The notes beneath the pieces are model-generated. The model did no database searches and was not told the DNA's origin. It was given only the letters and a program-made list of their open reading frames with translations. 64,000 bases of DNA from positions 42,716,007-42,780,006 of the forward strand of contig CM055107.1 in the NCBI GenBank assembly GCA_029204225.1, written 5' to 3'. Positions within the stretch are counted from its first letter, which is position 1; every line of letters begins with the position of its first letter. Positions 21,207-33,449 of the stretch are shown in pieces. The translations under genes were made by a program, and so were the position numbers. The stretch is from Diphasiastrum complanatum (taxonomy: Eukaryota; Streptophyta; Lycopodiopsida; Lycopodiales; Lycopodiaceae).

Positions 21207-21887
21207 TGTGGGGAATGTCCACAAGAGTGACTGATCTTAATGTGAAAATTGTCAACATTTCCTTGTCTAGTTTTAGGCCAAAATTGCTAAAAATGGCACA
21301 TAGTTTAGGATCTGACTTTTCACACGTGTGAAACAGGTCTAGATATTTTTAGTAAGTGTATTTTTTCAGTATGAAGAAGTGTCAAACTTCAAGACCTTCG
21401 AAATGAGTCCATTTTCATGTATTTTGGACATATATGCCAATTTTACCTATATAGGGCATATTTTAGGTAAGGAGGGTCTAGAGAGAGGAGAGAGAGTCAT
21501 CTCTCTCAGCTATATATAGCAGGTAGGCCGTGGAGAAACAAGTTGGAGCAGATCCATTGTATTCATTTGCTTAATGAGAGATTTTTCTATTGGGTTCTCC
21601 TTCCATTGTTGGCATTGTGTAGTGATTGAGTTCAAGCTTTGTGTGTATGATCTTAGGTGCTTTCCAAAAGTGGTAGGCTGATGTATTATGGACTGTATAA
21701 TGCTATTTTGGGCCGCACTTGATGTTTATGGAAGTTTCCATTTGTGATAAATGTTTTTTGATCAAGTTCTTTGCATTCTAGGTAGCATAGAATGTGTTGC
21801 CAATTCCTAGCTTATGTAGTTTGGAGTGCAAGCATTCAAGCCAATGATCTTGGAGTTTAGATCCACTTAGGATCTGTATTTTTCACA
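21207..21887 (+). mobile_element. Copia 5' LTR nested in an older copia protease
   Basis: Probable start TGTGGGGAATG at 21207, cutting the protease of the copia to its left; ends TTTCACA at 21887, directly before the primer-binding site. It has a TATA box (CTATATATAG near 21510). Left boundary is inferred. Confidence 0.6.
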
Positions 21888-21899
21888 TGGTATCAGAGC
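21888..21899 (+). other. Copia primer-binding site (tRNA-iMet)
   Basis: TGGTATCAGAGC immediately after the LTR end. A leader of about 1.1 kb without ORFs separates it from the gag ATG at 23061. Confidence 0.8.
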
Positions 21900-23060
21900 T
21901 GGTTGGCTTCTATTCATAGTAAGTATTCCATTTTTGGTGATATTTGGATGTTTGATCAAGTTCTAGCATGATTTTGCATTGCTTTGTTGATCAAATCTTA
22001 CTAACCTTTGTTTTGTGAGTTGAACTTGTGGATCAAAAGCATATTTCAGGTCTATTGAAGATCAGAGGCTGAAAAGAAACTATTTTGGATCAGATCATAA
22101 CACCTAATCATTTGTTGATTGTGAGGCTTGTGCATATTCAATACTAACAATGTTCTTTTCAATCCTATTGTTGACAATCTCCATTCTTGGATGAACACTC
22201 TCCTTAAGTGGATGAAACTTCTCCTTAAGTGGATGACAAATGCTCTTTTGAGTGAGTTGTAATTCTCCTAAAGGCTGAGCAAAGCTCCCATTTGGATGAA
22301 AGATCCCCTTTTTTGGGTGAACATATTGTAAGCTCCATTGTGAAGAGCATATTGTAAAGATTGTCATCAATTTTGGCATAAATTTTGGTGTACTTTGTTG
22401 AGCATGTAAGTAACTCTCCTTATGTAATTTGATTGGAGCATTTGCTGGAAGGTGTTAACCATTATGCAAGTGTGTTTTCAGGTTCTTAACAGGTTGAGGA
22501 ACATTCTCATGTGAAGTGATCTTAGATCTACATCTAAACACCAAGATTTGACAAGATAGTGAAGCTAGTCTTGTGATTCACTAAGTGTGCTCATTCATTC
22601 ACCTCTAAATCTTGTATTTATCACTTGCTGGAGTTTATAAACTTTTAGAAGTGTGGTTTACATGTGGTTTTACAGGTTGAATCAATATCTTAGTGTGTTG
22701 ATCATATGTTGATCAAGTTTGTTCATTACTAGGTAATCTTGGCATCCTAGTTTTGGGTATTTTCTAAGAATGCAAGTAACTCTTCACACCATAACTTGAT
22801 TTGGTCACTTGCTGGAAAGTTTGAGAGCTTAAGCAAGAGTGTGTTCAGGTTGGTTTGATTTTGTAATCCATTCTTAGTGTGTGCAAAGTGTTGCATGTGT
22901 TTCAATCTTCCTTTCTATGCTTGGAAACCATCTAGGTTCAAGATAGAAGTGTTTTAGGGTCCTAAATCTTCATAGATCTCTTTATCTATCATTTGTTGAG
23001 AGAAAAGTGAGTGCTAAGTGCTTTAGGACAAAACCTAAAAGTTGAAGAAACATTAGAATC

Positions 23061-23560
23061 ATGGCTTCCAATGGTGGGATCATGCTAGAGTCTAGTGAAA
23101 GGTTGAGTTCATCAAACTACTCTACTTGGAAAGTGAGGATGGAGTCCTTACTTGAGTTGAATGAACTCATGGACATAGTTGGGAAATTGAAGAGAGACCT
23201 CTCACACTTCAAGAGCAACAAAGGTTTGATAAGAAGGCCAAAAGGGCTCTTCATATCATTAAAATGAATGTTACAAATGAACTTCTCAAGGAAGTTGGAA
23301 AGTGTCAAAGTGCAAGTGAGGCATGGAATGCCTTAAAGAAGCTCTTTGAATCAAAGTCCACATCTAGGGTATTGACCCTAAGGAGACAAATATTTTCTAG
23401 TAGGCAAAGAGAGGGTGAAAGTGCTCATGCATTTATCTTGAGAGTTAAGTCCCTAAGTGATGATTTAGCATGCATTGATGAGAACATAAAAGATGGTGAA
23501 ATAGTCCAAGTTATGTTGAATGGTTTGCTAAATGAACATGGAATTTGATATACCATGACT
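23061..23560 (+). pseudogene. Copia gag (second lineage), truncated
   Basis: MASNGGIMLESSERLSSSNY, YSTWKVRMESLLELNELMDI, then after a small frame change ELLKEVGKCQSASEAWNALK, LFESKSTSRVLTLRRQIFSS and MLNGLLNEHGI: the standard copia gag helix series. It stops near 23548 before the zinc knuckle; protease and pol are missing. It shares its N-terminus with the fragment at 13563, so both belong to one family. Confidence 0.75.
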
Positions 23561-23711
23561 CTCTTTCTTGCACAGAATGTCACAAATCATCCTTGTGATT
23601 GATCTTTCTTGTTTAAAGAATTCACTTCTGGAAGTAAAAGAAAACTCCCTACTATAGAGGATGATCCACCCTCATAGAAGTTCGTTCCTGTTATCTCTAT
23701 AGTCCCGAAGT

Positions 23712-23723
23712 GCTTTGATACCA
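23712..23723 (-). other. Possible copia primer-binding site variant
   Basis: The minus strand reads TGGTATCAAAGC, one base different from the tRNA-iMet site, next to a (GA)n tract. No matching gag is recognisable. Confidence 0.3.
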
Positions 23724-23727
23724 AGTT

Positions 23728-23730
<3 letters not shown>

Positions 23731-23794
<64 letters not shown>
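23731..23794. repeat. (GA)n microsatellite
   Basis: About 31 GA units. 23800-24120 contains only AT-rich DNA and a short C-rich tract near 23988. Confidence 0.95.
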
Positions 23795-23796
<2 letters not shown>

Positions 23797-24131
23797 CGAT
23801 ATTTGCATGTGGCATTCCTGGCCCAAGAACCTCTAGCTTGGGCACTCCGTCTTTTTACTTAAGTGATACAATGGGATTTGTTTGCAACATTTTTTGTTTA
23901 CATTGGGAAACCATGACAATTCCATCAATGTTATGGCATTTTTGGTCCATAAGCCTAGTTTGGAGGCTTCACATATGTACTAAAATCCCCCCCACACCCC
24001 CCCTCCAACCAAGACTCGCACATTCATCATAATTTGACCTCAACCAGACAATAAATGCTAAGTTTGCATCGATAAACAAATCATAATTGCTTTTCACTCC
24101 TGAGTTTTTAGTCCTTTAGGCTTCAGGACTT

Positions 24132-24398
24132 TTATGAGCATATAATTATTGCAATGCCACTTTTATTGGGTACCATTGAGGCTGTTGCGTTTGCCCTTCG
24201 GAAATTGGCAACCTCCAAAAAGGATTCTGGGCTAATACCCAATTGCCTTTTTGAAAGTCCATAAGGCTTTCTGGTTGTCGAGGTGAAAGTCCATATAGTA
24301 TTGAGGCTATTTGGAGGCAGTGCAATAGACTTGGTTACAAGAATATCAACACTTTTGACATTACCGTTGAATAGTAGTCCCAAGTAATTGCTCTGCAC
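24132..24398 (-). other. Unassigned open frame
   Basis: An 88-codon minus-strand frame (GLLFNGNVKSVDILVTKSIA, ANFRRANATASMVPNKSGIA) lies about 500 bases past the ETHE1 stop, on the same strand. I do not recognise it. It may be chance, TE debris or 3' flank. No splice sites or start context support it. Confidence 0.15.
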
Positions 24399-24779
24399 CT
24401 TGTTTCTCCTAAATGTATGTAAAATTCTTCAAGAACCACCTTCTCACAAAATAAATAATGTAAATAATATAAGTTCTTATTGATTCTAAAACAGAAGTAT
24501 CATAAATTGTTTGCAATAAAGTCAGAACATCTTCTCAAACTCTATCCCTCAGCATAAAGGAGTGCTTTTTTGCACTATAAAAATGTTTCAAAGCCAATCA
24601 AATTTCTACGTTCACAGTGCTTATGCATCACTAAATGATCATGTTTAGCTAAATATCCACCTATGGCTTATATCCCTCTTCAGTAAGCCATTTATAGATA
24701 CTAAACTGCATAAAAGGTAATTGAGCATGTACCAGCTCTCTTCAGAGTTAGCAGAATTGGACACAATAGCGAGTATCTT

Positions 24780-24881
24780 CATATTGCAGCAGCAGCTACC
24801 TGATCTTGTATACCAGACCATATCTGTGAGAGCTGCAATCTTAATCATTTTAGTAAAAGCCAAGTGAATCTCGGGATCTGC
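24780..24881 (-). pseudogene. Diverged tandem copy of the last ETHE1 exon
   Basis: This stretch repeats the ETHE1 terminal exon about 115 bases downstream. It keeps a GCAG acceptor look-alike and reads HLAFTKMIKIAALTDMVW against [18 protein letters not shown] in the true exon, but loses the PxNMVCG motif and the stop codon. It could be a relic of an exon duplication. Confidence 0.65.
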
Positions 24882-24894
24882 ATGCAAATATTAG

Positions 24895-24989
24895 TCATAC
24901 TGCAGAAGCAGCTACCGGGTCTTGTATCCCACAGACCATATTTGCAGGAACTGCAATGTCGATCATTTTCGGATAAGCTAGGTTTAGAT
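24895..24989 (-). CDS. ETHE1: ETHE1 terminal exon
   Basis: Acceptor TTTTTTGCAG; completes the Asn codon split by the previous intron, then reads [20 protein letters not shown] and ends in VAASAV plus TGA. Confidence 0.92.
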
Positions 24990-27900
24990 CTGCAAAAAAG
25001 AATGCATGCCATTATCTTATATTATAAACACCAGCCATTCGAAGATGAATTGACCATGTGACATGCTCATTATACTCGGGTTACAAGAATTAACATTGGA
25101 ACAGTATAAATATTAAGTTAGAAAGTGCTATTGTGTCATTCCGAGTTGAAGAAAGCAAATAATACGTACTGTCCATAATCTTCTTGAATCCATCCTGCGG
25201 ACAAACAAAGGCAGGTCACTTATCTTGAATCCATGAATGAATTGGTCACCTAATTTTTGGGATCAGCATACACCTCTCTATCTACCATTTTTGCGATTTA
25301 TATTTCTTTAGAACCTTACATAAGAATATGTACAATACAGAAGAGGCACATATTATAAGATGAGAAGCAACGTTGACTTCACTCCTTCAAGAAATTTCAC
25401 ATGTTATGGCCTCCTAAAGGTGACTTTGAAGTTTTAAAAGTAACCACTGGTCATCGGTTGTCCACAGAAAGTGCATGCAAAATATTTCAAAACTAAAGGC
25501 TTAGGAATACAATATTAGCAACAAAGTACAGGCTATAGCAAAATCGGAAAACCAGCAAGGAACCTATCAAATGGTGTTACCTTGATTTGTACCACATATA
25601 CTATTGCAACATGCCTAATCAAGTTTGAGTGCTAAATTTGGTGATTGCCCCTTTGGCCAATGCTATAAATTTCTCATCAGCACATCCCATATGCCCTTGA
25701 GAATACTCAGATTACTCTGGAGACATACTGCCTGTGGTACGTATCTATCACTGCTTGAACTTTGAATGAAAAACATTCAGCCTGTTATACTTAAACTATG
25801 TTCCTAGAGTAAACACTCACGAGTTAGATCCCTAGCCCTGTCTGTTTCAGTATGGGGTTTGTTGTGTATGACCACAAGTTGGATCGTTTGATAGTTTGCT
25901 TATAAAAAGGGAAGCATAGTTCATTCAGAAATGGCTTTTCATCAAGACCGCATATTCTAAAGAAACAGGAAGTTGATGGCTTCTGCCATTGTGCATATGG
26001 GCAAGCGTTAATCCATTGGATCTTAAGCCATTGTAGAAGCACGTGAACCCAACATCTGAATAATGTAGTAGATGTTCCATATCTCCTGGTTCTTATTTGT
26101 TGTAGACTCTGTGTCATCATGACTGATTATTTTTTTCCTATTTGAAGGGTCTCTTAGACTTCGATGGAGGTTCCTTAAATCTTTGCTTAACCCCGTGGCA
26201 AGGATGGAAGGTTCCTTGAAGGTGGTTTTGTTAGCTGTCGAATAGAATCTATCACATTATGGATGGAGACACAAAACACAAATTGACAGTACAATACAAC
26301 TATATACCAGAGAAATGTTAGCCAGGATTGACAAGTAGCAAACAAGTGGGAGATTTGAGACAGTAAAAGTTGAGAGAAATGGGTGATTGTGAGCCATTGG
26401 TTGGTTCACCTCCTCCTATCACTGATCGTGCTCCGAGATATATATTTGACTACGCACCTCTCTACGTGAACCCCCTTACTTCCTTAATTCATAGTCCTCT
26501 TGACATACAGGCCACCTTCCTCTCCTTGACCCTCCATACTGCCGCCTCTCTCTCTTTCCCTTCTAAACCTTTTTGCCGCAAATCACCCTCACATTGCCCC
26601 ACTCCCCATCCCTGGTATGATAATGAATGTAATCACTTTCATCTGCAAGTCATCCAAGTACGTTCTGAGACCCCACACCTTCGTGCCACCCGTCGTTGAT
26701 ACCATAGCGTGCTCCGCTGCAAAAAAAACATGCTTATGACATTTCTGAAGGGCGATGACTTGTTAACCTTCTATTCAGCTCTTCTTCAGGCGCCTGAGTT
26801 CATACCCCGTGCCCCCCCCCCCGCCCCCCCGCCATCTTATCTGATCTAGAGTCTTGGCCCAAGTATGCCACCACCCTTTACACCATTCCCACCGACACTC
26901 CCATTTCTATTTCTCCTCACCCCTCTGAGTGCTCTTTTTCACCTCTGAAATGGTACTAACAGCCATTAAGAAGTTGAAATCTCGTCGTACACGTGATATT
27001 GAAGATCTTGAGTCCAAGCTACTACTCCATGTTGCCGATACCCTTTCCCCCATCCTGGCCACATTACTACCGTGTTGTTGTTTCTGGTTTCCCGCCATCC
27101 ATCCCATAAGTGGTGATCCCCTGCTTTGTAGACTTTTGGAAAGCCTTTGATTCCGTCCCACGCTCCTTACTCATCCAGCGGCTTCGCGACTTGGGATTCT
27201 CCACAGATATGGTACTTGCTTTATGGCATAATATGAAAAGGTTTTGGGACAATTCACAGGTAATTTGGGGCTTTCTGAGCATATTCTGAGTACCATAGGG
27301 GTGAAACAGGGTTGCTCCTCTCTGTAGACTTTTTGTTGATGAGTTAGAGAGGGTTATGGATCATTGCGGCGGTACTAGCTGCAGACTTGGGGATATTTTG
27401 ATTGCCATTCTACTATATGCAAATGATGTGGTATTGGTCTCATCGACTAGAGAGGGCCTTCAGAGGCAGCTAGACAGTCTCCATACTTTCTGCACCACAT
27501 GGGGCTTGAGGGTTAACATCTTGAAGACCAAAATCATGGTCTTCAATACCTCCAGAGTTTTTGTGCAGCGTCAGGAGCTTATATTTGACGGCCAGCCCTT
27601 GGAGGTAGTGTCATCCTGCAACTATTTGGGTGTTCCTTTCTCTGGACCTACTTTCTGTATGCAACGAGCAGCTACAACTAGACTTGGGAAGGGATATTCT
27701 TCCCTTGTCCAGCTAGAGAGATTTTGTTTTAGGAAGTATATTCGGGATGCTTCGAGTAAGTGTCGACTCTTCGATACTGTTGTGGCTCCCACATCCTTAC
27801 ACGTTGTAGAGACTTTGTGTATTGGTATCTCCTCCTCTAACCTCTCTGGTCTACATATGCTATCACATATGATTCGAGCTAAGCCATCGGTTCCACACCA

Positions 27901-30900
27901 GATCATCCTTGCTGAATGTGCAGCCACACCACTACAACTTGATGCCATCTTTCAGCTTATTATTTATATACAGAGAGTCATGGATTTTCCAGCCATGGAT
28001 TCTAGATATCTCAGTTGGCAGTTACATCCTCGCGGCATCTTCACTCTCAAAGGTATCATTTATCATGGTATTCTCAGGTCTCTCGCTTACATGACACATT
28101 TGGCATTTCCATTGCACATCTTCCAGCTGGTTCCCATCTGTATATTCGTCGTTTCATCTACCGAGCATATATTCAGCGTACCTGGCATGGTGAGTTGGGT
28201 GTCAAACCTGACTTCTATTGGACTCACTTCTTAGAGTTGGATATAGTTGGGTTACCTACTCTACCTCGCTATTTAGATGCTGGTCACTCACATGGTCTCA
28301 GATTCTTATTGGGCCACTTTCGAGTTTCTTCACATCAGCTTGCAGTTGAGATGGAAAATTTTCAGGGTATCCCCAGTGTGGAGCAGATTTGCCAACTTTG
28401 TACTTTGGACAAGGTTGAGACCGAGGATCACTTTATCTTCAGATGCCCCATATATTATGAGATCAGAGGGAGATTCTTTCACCTCTTCAGAGACTCTCCA
28501 AGCACATTACGCTCTCTCATCACCTATGTAGATCAACATTGCGTCGCCCTCATGATTCGCGAGATGCTACGTCTTTGGAGCAGTCTTTGTCATAGACAGC
28601 AAAGACCTGCCTCCCAGCTCCGGATTACCTCTTTCTTCTCTGGGAGAAGACCTTGTGATGATTTCGAGTCCGATGATGAGACGGATATTCCCACTCGTGA
28701 CCAGCAGCAACGATAGCGTCAGCATCAGAGACCCACTCCGACTATACGGTTTCACAATCGGAATTGTCAGACTTTTTAAAAGAATCGTTGCATCGTATGA
28801 AATCATCAATAAGGATTGAAGAAGTAGTGATCAACCCAACAAAATATAATCTTCTTGTAGTTGTGATTATGTCAAAAACTGTGTGAAACTGTTTTTGATT
28901 GAGCAGCTGGTCAAATATTTTTTGTGAATCAAATTTTACATTTAGGAGGAGTTATACCCAAGCAACTGGCAAAGTGACAGAGGCTAGAAAGTTCAATAAT
29001 AAGGATGATGTGAAAGAGGCTACTGAACCTCTTTGTTAAAGAAGCAGCTCCGTTGTGAGCTCTTTTGTGGGCAAGTACGTGATATTTGTATTGTAAAGGA
29101 GATTGTCATGAAAATTTCCCATTCTCAACATGAGCCTGAAAAAAGACTTCCTTGAAGATGGATAAGGGTCCTAACTCGTCTTGTAATCGACCATGCTCTA
29201 TTGTGTAATGCTCCTACAAAAAGTGCGCCCAATTCCAAGATAAGCTCCTCTCTAGGAATGGCAGAAATTTGATCAAAAACAGGTCCAAGCTTTCACAACA
29301 CCACAGGCAACATAACCTGCTCTGATACCATGACAAAATCCAAGGCCTAGCTATGGAGTATCATAACAACATAGTAAGCACACCTTGAAAGCTTAAAAAA
29401 ACTAGCTATAGAGTTGAAGACAAAAAGCAAGAGAGAGAGAGCTCAAAGCTCACACCAACTTAATGATTAGTAAAAGCGTAGGAGGGTGTGGAAATCCCTC
29501 AAAGCCTAGGGCCACAAATAGCATAAAAGTCCTAGAGGTGATGTCTTTCTTATTCTAGCTCTAGACCCGACATGGGTCTTTAACCTACTTGTCAATACTT
29601 GCCTAATTAGCACAAGTGGCGTGTACTATGTACATAAATATTTACACCCATGTCTTATGCACAACTTACAAGTTACAAGTATACAAGTCAAAAGGGGCAA
29701 AATAGGCATTATATTTCAACGGTCACACTCATATTGGCCTCTTGTTCGACGCACACATTTTTGTTGCTTCATCTGTAGTATATCCATCTTGGTGGGCAGC
29801 GTCAAAACATCTACATCCTTTCCGCTCCAACATTCAATTTTAAATCCCTAGAATTTTCACTATATTGACGTTGAGGACAATGTCTTTTCAAGAAGGAAGA
29901 GTTAAAGGCCAGATATTAGGATAGCAACTTATGTATGGACCATGAATCTGCAATTTCTATTTGTTGACACTTGGAACATAGACTTTGCAATCCTGGCTAC
30001 CCATTTATTATGTGGCAAATGTTTGAATCATTTATGAGTCCAATGGCCATTCCCTAGCCCTAACTTGCATGCTCTTTCCTTAACTCATGGACTCAAACAG
30101 GATAAACCTCAATGTGAACAGTTGACTCATGGGATGCTTATCTCTTCGTTTAAATGATTTGTAGTCAGCTTAGTTTAGTAGCAATTAGCACACTCATGTC
30201 AGCTTATTAGTAGCAAATCCTTATGGAAATCATTGCTATTTCATCATCATTTTTCTTTGATGCTCTACTGTAATGTTTGCATTTCTCTCTATATTTTGTG
30301 TTTTGTATGTGATCTCAGACTTCTCTATCTCCCCTACCACTTTATCAGATCATTCACGCTTGTCCTTATGCCTTTTACATATTGCATCACCCACTCTACC
30401 TCCTACCCCGGATACTCCTAATCGTGCACCCATATACCGTTTTGACCCCAATTTCATTCCTCTATACCAGGAATCCCTCACGGCCTTGCTCCACCATTTC
30501 CCTAACAGCAGTACATTGGAGACTCGGGCTACCTTTCTCACCACGGCCCTTCACACAGTGGCCACACTTGCATTTCCTTCTTATTGCCCTCGACCTCATT
30601 CCCACATACACAAAACCCGTGCTCCTAAACAACCCTGGTATGACTTTGATTGCACTTCTCTTCATCAACAGGTTTAGGGTTTAGCGTTTAGGGTTTGTCA
30701 ATCACCTTCTCTCCTTCCTGACATCCTACATATGTACCATCGTGTCCTCCGCAATAAAAAGCATAATTATAATACGAATGAAGGGAAAAAGCTCATTTCC
30801 TTCCTTTCCAACTCTTCTATGGGTGTCTTTTGCGAGCCTTTATCCCTCGTGCTCCACCTCCCTCCTTAATCGATCTCCAAGTTTGGACTGACTATGCCAC

Positions 30901-33382
30901 AACTCTATATACCCTGCCCATTGATACACCCATTGTCATTTCTCCTCGTCCCTCCGAGTTCTCATTCTTCACAGCTGAGATGGTTCTTACTGGCATCCAA
31001 AAGCTAAGAACATGTTGTGCTCGTGACATCGAAGTCCTAGAATCCGAACTCCTTCTCAACCAGAAGACCTGAGATGGTTCTTACCGCCATCCAGAAGCTA
31101 AGAACACGTCATGCTCCTGACACTCTTGCTCCTGTGCTATCCATTCTCCTCAACCAATCCATCATCCATGGATTCCCCTCTACTTGGTGCACAAATATCA
31201 TCCATCCTATCCTTAAGAGTGGTGATCCCATGAAACCCGATAATTACTGCACTATCATGATTGGGCATATTATCACCAAGCTTTATGGCACTATCTTACA
31301 GTCGGCAACGAGTATTGAGGCAGAATCTAGACGACTACATGCATTGGGTCAGGCTGGCTTCCGGGCACACTATTCCACCACGGACCATATCCTCACTCTC
31401 AAATCTATCATCGAGCAGGCCAGACATAGACGGGAGCGCGTCTACTGATGCTTTGTGGACTTCCGGAAAGCCTTTGACTCTGTTCCACGTCATTTGCTCA
31501 TTTAGAGGCTTAGAGATCTTAGTTTCTCCACAGACACTATCCTGGCAGTGATGGCACTATACGATAGAGTTTGGAATTGTTTTAGAGGTCCCTTAGGCAT
31601 TTCTGATCCAATATGGAGTACTATTGGGGGTGAAACAGGGATGCTCTCTTTCACCCACACTCTTTGGTTTATATATAGATGAGCTTGAGACATTGATCTA
31701 TCAGGATGGGGGTATTGGCTGTAGCCTCGGCGACATATTGATTGTTATACTCTTATATGTTGATGATGTGGTTTTAGTCTCACCTACCAAAGAGGAACTC
31801 CAGAGACATCTAGACAGTCTACACACTTTCTGTACCCGATGGGGCTTGAGAGTGAACATATTGAAGACCAAAGTGAAGACCAAAGTAATGGTGTTCAATA
31901 CCTCCAGAGGATTCATACAGTGTCAGGAGATCTTCCTCGATTGTCTCATCATATACCTACTTGGGGGTTTTATTCACTGGACCTATCTTTGGTATGAGAC
32001 AGGCAACATCGGATCGTCTTTGGAAGGGTCACTCCTCCCTTGTCCAGCTTGAAAGATTTTGTTTCCAGAGTCATATCTATGATGCTCCCAGTAAGTGTAG
32101 CCTTTCGACACTATGGTTACTCCCACAGCATTGTACGCGGCAGAAGCATGGTGTACAGGTCTCACTTCCTCGGATTGGTCTCAAATCTCCCGGCTCCATG
32201 TCACCATGTTATCACGGATGATTCGGGCTAAGCCCTCAGTCCCACACCAGATTATCGTCGCGGACTTTGTTTTCCCTCCTTTAATTGTGGATGCCCTTTT
32301 TCGGCTCATTATAAATATTCAAAGAGTTCTAACTCTCCCCTTTGATAGATACTCTTACCTTGCAGTCTCATCTTCGAGATTATTACATGATCATGGAGTT
32401 CATTTCGCATGGTATTCCCAAGCGGTACGTTTCCTTAGTACGTTTGGCATTTCACTCTAGGCCCCCCCAGCAAGCACTCATGATCATATTAGACGTTCTC
32501 TCTATCGTGCATACATTCAACACACTTGGCAGGGGCAGTTGAGTGTGAAGCCAGATTTCTATCGGACACACTTCTTGGAGTTGGACACATCAAGTTTTCC
32601 TATACGAGCACTTTACCTTGACCTGTCACATTGCCTACGCTTCACTCTTGGGCAGTTCCGGGTCCCTTCTCACCAGTTGGCTATTGAGACGGGTAAATAA
32701 CAGGGTATTCCACGCGAGCAGAGATTATGTCAGATGTGTTCCTTGGGGGAGGCGGAACCAAAGGAGCATTTCCTTTTCAGATGCCCAGCTTATTATCTTT
32801 TCAGAGAGACACCCTCTCTCCACTCTCTCATCACTTATGTTGATCCTCAATGTGTCGCTCTTATGCTATACGAAATGTCTTTATTGCAGAGAACTCATAC
32901 TCCAGTGGATGGTGACACTCAGCCGCTGATTACGGATTTCTTCACCAGCCGTCGTCCACGTGCGGATACAGTGTTGGAGGATGACATAGACATTGGCCCA
33001 GTTCACCATGCTCGTCGTCGACGTCTAGCCCTGGACACTACCATAGTTCATATGCCCACACGTATCGGGAGAATATGCCCTCAGAGACCTCACCGTATTC
33101 AGCATCAGAGCACACTCCACCGTCCTCGACGACATCAGCATCCTTCGCCTTCCATTGTCGCACTTCCTGTCGGTGGACCTCGGATCACTACTTTGTAGAC
33201 TTATTTCGCCTGATGTAGCTCACTCAGGGACAGTTATTATGTATTTCACATGTATTCCGGATTATGCTCTTTTTTCATTTCATTGTTATGAAGTTACTAT
33301 GCTCCCTGGTTACTACACACTTGGGATGTACTATTCAGTCTTATATGCTTTTTGGCATCATGGACATTAATAAAGCTTGCTT

Positions 33383-33449
<67 letters not shown>

